7,739 nt of DNA from an uncultured Flavobacteriales bacterium (GTDB lineage: Bacteria > Bacteroidota > Bacteroidia > Flavobacteriales > BACL11), in NCBI GenBank assembly GCA_913052655.1, contig CAJXFN010000065.1, forward strand, positions 1 through 7,739, in the 5' to 3' direction. Under the pieces are notes generated by a model, which did no database searches, was not told where the DNA came from, and saw nothing but the letters and a program-made list of their open reading frames with translations. Both the position numbers and the translations under genes were made by a program. This document shows positions 1-4,563 of the stretch, piece after piece (position 1 is the first letter of the stretch; each line of letters begins with the position of its first letter).

Positions 1-369
1 CACATGATAGAAGTTATCCCAAACTCTGATTTTATATATGTTTGTGAAGTTATTGATAGTAATGGTTGTGATAATAAGTTAGAAATAGAAGTTATTGTAG
101 ATTCTTGTTTGACAGCAACTAACTCTAATCTTTTGTTTGATATTGATATTTATCCTAATCCAACAAAAAATATTTTAAATGTTAAATTATCAAATACTAA
201 TGAATTTGTCTCAGTTTCTTTAATTTCTATTGATGGTAGACCTGTTTTTGTTTATAAAAATATAACTAATAATTTACAGATTAATTCTGATCAGATTTCA
301 CCAGGAATCTATATCATTAAAATTGAAGGAGAAGAATTTAATTATAATAAAAAAGTAATTTTTGAATAA
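1..369 (+). CDS. C-terminal end of a secreted protein with T9SS type A sorting domain (5' partial)
   Basis: The frame is open from the first base (codon CAC) and ends with TAA at 367-369, so the gene begins left of the window. The ATG at 4 is internal and is not a credible start because no signal peptide follows it. The first 35 or so residues look like the end of an Ig/PKD-like repeat: a 'Y.C.V.DSNGC' strand followed by alternating hydrophobic beta residues and a closing Cys. The last 80 residues form a T9SS type A sorting domain, with 'IYPNPTKN', a central 'SLISIDGRPV' strand and 'ISPGIYIIKIEGE' before a short basic/hydrophobic tail. In this family the domain directs a Sec-exported protein through the type IX system to the cell surface or medium and is then usually removed. 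Gene 2 starts 3 bases after the stop, which suggests co-transcription. The function of the main body cannot be seen. Confidence 0.9.
   Translation, partial: HMIEVIPNSDFIYVCEVIDSNGCDNKLEIEVIVDSCLTATNSNLLFDIDIYPNPTKNILNVKLSNTNEFVSVSLISIDGRPVFVYKNITNNLQINSDQISPGIYIIKIEGEEFNYNKKVIFE
130..366 (+). other. T9SS type A C-terminal sorting domain
   Basis: This stretch of about 79 residues carries the three usual landmarks: the YPNP turn (codons at 151-162), a 'V.LI.IDGR.V' strand in the middle, and 'L..GIYIIKI' followed by a Lys-containing final strand ending in 'KKVIFE'. This layout is characteristic of Bacteroidota proteins sorted by PorU/PorV-type machinery. Confidence 0.9.
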
Positions 370-372
370 TTA

Positions 373-1284
373 ATGTCTAGAAAATTAATATATATTTCTT
401 GCATAGTTTTTATAATGTCATCATGTAAAAGAGAGGATAATATTATTCCAAATAATAACGCTCCATATTATGGAGAAATTCCAACTTTGCTTTTAGAAAA
501 CTATGTAAATAGATGTTATATTGATTTGTTGGGAAGAGAACCTTTAGATGATGAAATGATAGAAAATGTTCAGTTTTTAAGGGATAATGAGGTTACAATA
601 GAAAGTAGGGACCAGTTACTTTATAAACTTCAATTCGATACTACTTTTATTGAGGGTGATTCTTCTTATAATCAAGCTTATTTTCATAGGTTCTACGAAT
701 TAGTTAAGGTTAGATTAATTGAAGGAGCGGCTAATTCTTATATAAATTCGGAAAATGCGAATTGGTTGTTTGAGTATGAAAAAGATTCCATTGCGGGTAA
801 TATGATTAATGCTTACAAAAGGTTGTTAGAGTATAATAAACTAAACGATATCTTAAAATCTGAAAAGCAATATAGAAATGGTGTGATTTCTGTATCTGAA
901 TATCATAGAAGGATGGTTTATAACTCGATTTATGATGATATAAATATGAATACATTTAATTACATAAACGCAATTTTTGATAATTTACTATTCAGATATC
1001 CTACAAGCTATGAGTTTAATGAATGTAAATTAATGATTGATGATAATTCTACTCAGATTTTAATGGGTTCATCAGGAAATTGTAAATATGATGTTACTAC
1101 TATAATTTGTAATTCAGATGAGTTTTATGAGGGACTTGTAAATTGGTCTTATATTACTTTTTTAGGAAGAGAAGCAAATGTTCAAGAAAGAGACGAACTA
1201 ATGAACATCTTAATAACGTATAATGATTATCAAAGGATTCAAAGAATAATTTTAAGCTCTGATGAATATGCGCATTTTGATTGA
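373..1284 (+). CDS. Surface lipoprotein with three LGR-type modules (DUF1549/DUF4214-like)
   Basis: This 303-residue protein starts with a lipoprotein signal peptide: a short basic N-terminus, a hydrophobic core and the lipobox MSSC, with Cys18 as the lipidated residue. Cys18 is followed by Lys-Arg-Glu-Asp, which resembles the Bacteroidota lipoprotein export signal, so surface exposure is likely. Three helical modules share a degenerate 'Y..LLGR.P...E' pattern: residues 44-117 ('CYIDLLGREPLDDE'), 197-253 ('IFDNLLFRYPTSYE') and 255-303 ('SYITFLGREANVQERDE'). The second and third close with 'SDEF' or 'SSDEY'. The first module is reminiscent of the start of planctomycete DUF1549 ('YLDL.GR.PT.EE'), and the endings recall DUF1553 or DUF4214. 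These assignments are by eye and below certainty. No catalytic motif was recognised. The start at 373 is chosen because the signal peptide begins directly there, 3 bases after the preceding stop. The downstream DUF1501-like gene supports a link to that system. Confidence 0.85.
   Translation: MSRKLIYISCIVFIMSSCKREDNIIPNNNAPYYGEIPTLLLENYVNRCYIDLLGREPLDDEMIENVQFLRDNEVTIESRDQLLYKLQFDTTFIEGDSSYNQAYFHRFYELVKVRLIEGAANSYINSENANWLFEYEKDSIAGNMINAYKRLLEYNKLNDILKSEKQYRNGVISVSEYHRRMVYNSIYDDINMNTFNYINAIFDNLLFRYPTSYEFNECKLMIDDNSTQILMGSSGNCKYDVTTIICNSDEFYEGLVNWSYITFLGREANVQERDELMNILITYNDYQRIQRIILSSDEYAHFD
502..723 (+). repeat. LGR module 1 (gene 2)
   Basis: Residues 44-117 of the lipoprotein at 373-1284. 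The core is 'CYIDLLGREPLDDE', followed by a long helix-rich tail. It is the copy closest to DUF1549. Its right boundary is approximate. Confidence 0.5.
961..1131 (+). repeat. LGR module 2 (gene 2)
   Basis: Residues 197-253 of the lipoprotein at 373-1284. The core is 'IFDNLLFRYPTSYEF' and the end is 'IICNSDEFYEG'. It has the same order of aromatic residue, LL, Arg, Pro-Thr/Ser and Glu as the neighbouring modules. Two extra cysteines (residues 237 and 246) lie in this module. Confidence 0.5.
1135..1281 (+). repeat. LGR module 3 (gene 2)
   Basis: Residues 255-303 of the lipoprotein at 373-1284. The core is 'SYITFLGREANVQERDEL' and the closing motif is 'IILSSDEYAHFD', which is the protein's C-terminus. 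Confidence 0.55.
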
Positions 1285-1288
1285 TAAA

Positions 1289-1765
1289 ATGAAAAAGTTA
1301 CTATACTTATTGTCTTTAATTTTAATTATCTCATCTTGTAGAAAAGAGGATGTGTATGAGTTAAATGAGGTGCATGCTTCATCTTATAATGCAAATAAAA
1401 ATAAGTTAAAGAGTAGCAACCAATTTATATCTATATTGTATGCAAATTTGTTTCAAGAGGCGCTTTCAGCAAATGAACTATTCGAGATTTCTAGATGTAT
1501 ACAATCTATTGGGGATAAAGAGGTTGCACATGAGATTGTTTTCTCTAATTTTATGAATAAAAATGGAGTTATAATACCTAGCGATTCTATGATGAGATAT
1601 GATTTAGATGCGTTTATAGAGGAGGCCTACAAAAGATTTTTTGTAAGAGATATAACGGAGGCCGAAAGGGAGTTTTTTATTTCCTTTTTTGAGTCTCATC
1701 CATATGTAAGTGCAGAAATGGTGTATATGGCTTTTGCTATGTCTAACGAATACCAATACTATTAA
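1289..1765 (+). CDS. Small lipoprotein with two LGR-type modules
   Basis: This is a 158-residue lipoprotein. The ATG at 1289 is preferred over the ATGs at 1262 and 1268, because the typical signal peptide (MKK, a leucine/isoleucine core, lipobox ISSC) begins exactly there. The upstream starts would add a charged leader and overlap gene 2. Cys17 is followed by Arg-Lys-Glu-Asp, again compatible with surface export. Two modules resemble those of gene 2: residues 46-95 ('ILYANLFQEALSANELFE', degenerate) and 108-158 ('AYKRFFVRDITEAEREFF', closing with 'AMSNEYQYY' at the C-terminus). The final 'A.SNEY' resembles the 'LLNS.EF' end of DUF1553-type proteins. That similarity is suggestive only. The stop lies 1 base before the DUF1501-like start, so coupled translation is likely. 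The two lipoproteins probably arose from one ancestral array or act as a pair; this is inference. Confidence 0.85.
   Translation: MKKLLYLLSLILIISSCRKEDVYELNEVHASSYNANKNKLKSSNQFISILYANLFQEALSANELFEISRCIQSIGDKEVAHEIVFSNFMNKNGVIIPSDSMMRYDLDAFIEEAYKRFFVRDITEAEREFFISFFESHPYVSAEMVYMAFAMSNEYQYY
1424..1573 (+). repeat. LGR module 4 (gene 3, degenerate)
   Basis: Residues 46-95 of the lipoprotein at 1289-1765. The pattern 'ILYANLFQEALSANE' keeps the aromatic-x-x-LF and closing Glu positions but has lost the GR pair. This is the weakest copy. Confidence 0.35.
1610..1762 (+). repeat. LGR module 5 (gene 3)
   Basis: Residues 108-158 of the lipoprotein at 1289-1765. 'AYKRFFVRDITEAERE' matches the LGR pattern with an Arg in place, and the module ends in 'SNEYQYY' at the protein terminus, parallel to 'SSDEYAHFD' at the end of gene 2. 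Confidence 0.5.
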
Positions 1766-1766
1766 A

Positions 1767-1856
1767 ATGAAAAGAAGAGAATTTATAAAGAAAACTGCTA
1801 TTGGTGGAGCAGCACTTTCTGTTCCGTTTATTCTTCCTAGTGGAAGATTGTTTGCT
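1767..1856 (+). other. Twin-arginine (Tat) signal peptide
   Basis: Residues 1-30 contain Lys-Arg-Arg-Glu-Phe-Ile-Lys-Lys, then a weakly hydrophobic Ala/Gly/Leu/Val core and 'LFAS', a plausible signal peptidase site. It is the only Tat-type signal in the window; the complete neighbours carry Sec or lipoprotein signals. Confidence 0.85.
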
Positions 1857-3098
1857 TCTAGTGGAAGTAGAATGGCAAATCATGTAGTATTTGTTGCTTT
1901 TGCAGGTGGTGTTCGACAGCAAGAATCAGTATTGCAACAGTATTTAGATGGTAGTCAGGATTATCCATCTGCAGGAAATATAATGTATAATTTATTAGAT
2001 GGAACAGCTCCTACAGATAAGTTAGTATATGGTACAAATAATGAAAATAATGAAAATATACCTATTCCAAAATTATTGTCTCAAACATTACAACAGCAGG
2101 GAACTTTATTTAAGGAGGTAAACGCATCTACTGTGGGGCATTATGCTGGTGTAAATACATTACTTACTGGAAATTACATGTACTCTCAAGGTTTAAGAGC
2201 AAAACCTTTAATGCCTACTATTTTTGAGTATTTAAGAAGGCACACAGGAGAGAAAGCAACAAAATGTTGGTTTGTTGGTAATGGTATTGGAAATTCTATT
2301 CCTTTATTGGATTATAGTGAGCACGATAATTACGGATCTCAGTATGGTGCGAATTTCTTAGCTCCAACTATAACATTTGGAGATGATGGAGAAAAACACC
2401 TGAAAAACGCTAAAATATATCATCCTGATGATGAGTTAGATCCTATGTATAAAATGAAGTATTTCTTAGATAATGTTTGGTACTCACAAGGGAATGCCTT
2501 GCCAACTATAGGAAATACAGTTGAAGAAAAAGCTGAAATAAAGCAATTTGTTAAAGATATGTTTGTTAAAAAGGAAAATGGAACTATTGCATTTCCTCCT
2601 TCAGCTTCTAATAATGATGGACAAACTATAGGATATGCTTGTGAGGTAATGAAGAGATTTAAACCAACATTAACAGTAGTGTATCTTTCTAATGTTGACG
2701 GTTGTCATGCTAATTTTACTTCCTATTTACAATCTTTACATTCAGCGGATCATGCAGTTGGTCATTTATGGGATTATATACAGAATAATATACCAGAAAT
2801 GTCAGGTAATACCTCTATTGTAGTAGCTCCGGAACACGGTAGAAACCTAGAATCTAATAATATAAAAGATGCTAATGCTTTTTATGGGTACGATCATTCA
2901 GATTCCAACGCTAGGAGAATATTTAATTTAATGGCTGGCCCAGGCATAGATAGTAATTTAACTATTGGTAGTGAAACTAATGGGGTAGGAGATATTGTAA
3001 ATATTACTCCAACAATTGCTGAAATTTTAGGATTTAAACAAGAGGTGATTAACTCTGGTTTTGTATATAACAATAATTCCTTTTTTGATTTGATATAG
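1767..3098 (+). CDS. Tat-signal DUF1501-like protein (alkaline phosphatase/sulfatase fold)
   Basis: This 443-residue protein begins at 1767, where the N-terminus 'MKRREFIKKTAIGG' is a textbook twin-arginine signal (Arg3-Arg4, Phe6) followed by a hydrophobic stretch to about residue 30. An ATG at 1710 in the same frame would only add residues overlapping gene 3. The mature part starts with a buried strand 'HVVFVAFAGGVRQ' (39-51), where DUF1501 proteins have the 'F..GG.S..D' strand. 'GHYAGVNTLLTGNY' (124-137) matches the 'NH.PA....TG' region. Later come 'NVDGCHANF' (309-317), 'SADHAVGHL' (327-334), 'VAPEHGRN' (353-360) and 'YDHSDSNAR' (375-383), with 'GPGI' at 391-394; these follow the metal-site order of the alkaline phosphatase superfamily. 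Length fits DUF1501 (roughly 400-500 residues). The family's substrate is unknown. The protein is exported folded, probably with bound metal, to the periplasm or beyond. It abuts the cytochrome-like lipoprotein gene with no spacer. Confidence 0.8.
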   Translation: MKRREFIKKTAIGGAALSVPFILPSGRLFASSGSRMANHVVFVAFAGGVRQQESVLQQYLDGSQDYPSAGNIMYNLLDGTAPTDKLVYGTNNENNENIPIPKLLSQTLQQQGTLFKEVNASTVGHYAGVNTLLTGNYMYSQGLRAKPLMPTIFEYLRRHTGEKATKCWFVGNGIGNSIPLLDYSEHDNYGSQYGANFLAPTITFGDDGEKHLKNAKIYHPDDELDPMYKMKYFLDNVWYSQGNALPTIGNTVEEKAEIKQFVKDMFVKKENGTIAFPPSASNNDGQTIGYACEVMKRFKPTLTVVYLSNVDGCHANFTSYLQSLHSADHAVGHLWDYIQNNIPEMSGNTSIVVAPEHGRNLESNNIKDANAFYGYDHSDSNARRIFNLMAGPGIDSNLTIGSETNGVGDIVNITPTIAEILGFKQEVINSGFVYNNNSFFDLI

Positions 3099-4073
3099 AT
3101 GAGATTTATAGGTTTTCATATTTTTATATTTTTTATTTGTGTATCTTGTCAGAAAGAAACGATAAATCCTTACGACAATCCTGATTTGCTGCCACCTTTA
3201 GAAGATACTACTACTTATTTTTCGGATTCAACAAATTTTGCTGCTATTTATAAAAATGTATTTATGCCTCACTGTGCAAATTCTGGTTGTCATGATGGTA
3301 GTTTCGAGCCAGATTTCAGAACTATAGAAAGTTCTTATAATACATTGGTGTACCAACCTGTTATAAAAAACAACCCTGATGGAAATTACCAGTTTAGAGT
3401 TAAAGCCGGAAACATTGATGAATCTGCATTATATGCTCGTTTACTTTCAAATTCTGATGGTAGTGCTACTTTCGATCCTAATTCTCAGGTCATGCCACTA
3501 ACTGCGGATATTGTTTATGACCCTAATCAAGAACATATTTGGCATTCAGAAAAGGAAGATCATATTTCAAATATTAAAACTTGGATTGAAGAAGGAGCAA
3601 AAGATATGTTTGGAAATCCCGCAGTTCAACCTAACATTAAGCCAGAAATGCAAGGAGTGGTAGCTTTTATCACTGGAACTTCAACTGCACTTCCAAGAAT
3701 AGGTAGAGGGACTATTCAGGTTCCTGCAGGTACTCAATCTTTAGATATTTGGTTTTCTGTTACAGATGATAATTTGTTTCCTTATAATTTGACCTATAAT
3801 AAAGTTAAGTTTTCAAAAAATTTATTTCAATTCCATATACATGAAGAAATTAGTTTAAATGTAGTAAATACTCCAATTTTAGAAGCTGGATATTATGCTT
3901 CTAATCAAGTAGAATACTATCATAATATTACTCATGATATTTCTGATTTGGTTTCTGGAGATGAAGTATTTATTAAAATATATGTAAAGGATGACGTGAA
4001 TGAGATAACTGAAATTCCAAATAATGGTAGTTCTTACCAGTATATTAAACATTTTACTTTTGAAATTTTATAA
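3099..4073 (+). CDS. Lipoprotein with cytochrome c-like (CX4CH) domain and C-terminal beta domain
   Basis: This 324-residue lipoprotein starts on the base after the DUF1501-like stop. The signal peptide ends in ICVSC, with Cys17 followed by Gln-Lys-Glu-Thr. Residues 45-170 resemble the planctomycete PSCyt1/Bacteroidota cytochrome c-type domain: 'IYKNVFMPHCANSGCHDG' (50-67) supplies Cys59, Cys64 and His65. 'QVMPL' (130-134) offers Met132 as a possible distal haem ligand, and 'ISNIKTWIEEGAKD' (156-169) is the usual C-terminal helix. The Cys spacing is four residues instead of the common two; both CX4CH haem sites and haem-free relatives are known, so haem binding is an inference. Residues about 185-324 form a beta-rich domain of unknown family, beginning 'VVAFITGTSTALPR' and containing a 'FQFHIHEE' stretch. 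The likely role is a redox or structural partner at the cell envelope. The last base of its stop codon is the first base of the next start. Confidence 0.8.
   Translation: MRFIGFHIFIFFICVSCQKETINPYDNPDLLPPLEDTTTYFSDSTNFAAIYKNVFMPHCANSGCHDGSFEPDFRTIESSYNTLVYQPVIKNNPDGNYQFRVKAGNIDESALYARLLSNSDGSATFDPNSQVMPLTADIVYDPNQEHIWHSEKEDHISNIKTWIEEGAKDMFGNPAVQPNIKPEMQGVVAFITGTSTALPRIGRGTIQVPAGTQSLDIWFSVTDDNLFPYNLTYNKVKFSKNLFQFHIHEEISLNVVNTPILEAGYYASNQVEYYHNITHDISDLVSGDEVFIKIYVKDDVNEITEIPNNGSSYQYIKHFTFEIL
3273..3293 (+). other. CX4CH putative haem-binding motif
   Basis: The codons give Cys-Ala-Asn-Ser-Gly-Cys-His (residues 59-65 of the lipoprotein at 3099-4073). The surrounding 'VFMPHC.NSGCHDG' is the typical context of Bacteroidota cytochrome c-like lipoproteins. 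Covalent haem attachment would need a c-type maturation system that handles the wider spacing. Confidence 0.6.
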
Positions 4074-4510
4074 TGAGAAAAGTTTCTTTTTTATTTATAT
4101 ATTTTCTGCTTCTTCTTCTTTCTTGTAATAAAGATGATGATTTGGTTTTTCATCTAACATTAATTTCTACATCTCCTACAGAATTGAATGAATTTCAAGA
4201 AAATTTAATTGTAGAAATAGAGTACGAACATTCAGAGGGTTTTATTGGGTTTTATGATCCGGATTATTTGTCTATGGAAGTAAAAGATAGTAGACTTACG
4301 AACGCAGATTTTTATCACTTAATTCCTTTAAATCCACCTGATAATCAGCTTTCTATTCGAGGAAGTATTAATCTTGAAATTGACTCTCCTTTCTTGTTAG
4401 GAAGTGGAAATTTAGAAACTTTATTTTATACTATACGAATACAAGATAGGCAAGGGGAGTGGAGTAATGAAATTACGACTCCCATGATCACGGTAAATAG
4501 AGGGGTATGA
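4073..4510 (+). CDS. Small Ig-like lipoprotein
   Basis: This 145-residue lipoprotein has a leucine-rich signal peptide ending in LLSC; Cys18 is followed by Asn-Lys-Asp-Asp-Asp, the best match in the window to the Bacteroidota surface-export signal. The remainder looks like a single all-beta Ig/fibronectin-type domain: 'LIVEIEYEHSEGFIGF' (45-60), 'LSMEVKDSRL' (66-75), 'IRGSINLEI' (94-102) and a final 'YTIRIQDRQGEWSNEITT' strand pair (120-137). No catalytic residues were recognised and I cannot name a family. The start at 4073 shares one base with the preceding stop (TAATG), and the stop overlaps the next start by four bases (ATGA), so it is embedded in a coupled operon. It may be a partner or anchor for the cytochrome-like lipoprotein; this is inference from position. 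Confidence 0.85.
   Translation: MRKVSFLFIYFLLLLLSCNKDDDLVFHLTLISTSPTELNEFQENLIVEIEYEHSEGFIGFYDPDYLSMEVKDSRLTNADFYHLIPLNPPDNQLSIRGSINLEIDSPFLLGSGNLETLFYTIRIQDRQGEWSNEITTPMITVNRGV
4503..4510 (+). promoter_or_regulatory. ATGA stop/start overlap with G-rich upstream
   Basis: The stop of the Ig-like lipoprotein (TGA, 4508-4510) overlaps the start of the giant protein (ATG, 4507-4509). The bases just before it are 'GAGGGGT', the only purine-rich, Shine-Dalgarno-like stretch seen before a start in this window, though it is very close to the ATG. Translational coupling is the likely mechanism. Confidence 0.5.
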
Positions 4511-4563
4511 AAAAGTATATATTTTTAGTATGTTTTATGATATTGAGTAACATAATTTTTGCT
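4507..4563 (+). other. Sec signal peptide
   Basis: Residues 1-19 have an MKK start, a hydrophobic core rich in Phe, Ile and Leu, and an 'IFA' end before Gln20. There is no lipobox cysteine at the cleavage site, so this is a signal peptidase I substrate, unlike the lipoproteins before it. Confidence 0.85.

Noticed and set aside
1262..1288. Upstream start for the second LGR lipoprotein
   Set aside because: The extra nine residues would overlap gene 2 and put charged residues in front of a complete lipoprotein signal peptide that starts at 1289.
1710..1766. Upstream start for the DUF1501-like protein
   Set aside because: It overlaps the end of gene 3; the twin-arginine motif sits correctly only if translation begins at 1767.
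4055..4062. TAnnTTTG-like Bacteroidota -7 element before the Ig-like lipoprotein gene
   Set aside because: It lies in coding sequence, has no TTG -33 element at a suitable distance, and such an AT-rich octamer is expected by chance here.
4108..4126. Short CTT triplet run in a lipoprotein signal peptide
   Set aside because: It has only a few units and encodes the leucine core of the signal peptide, so no repeat-based switch is implied.
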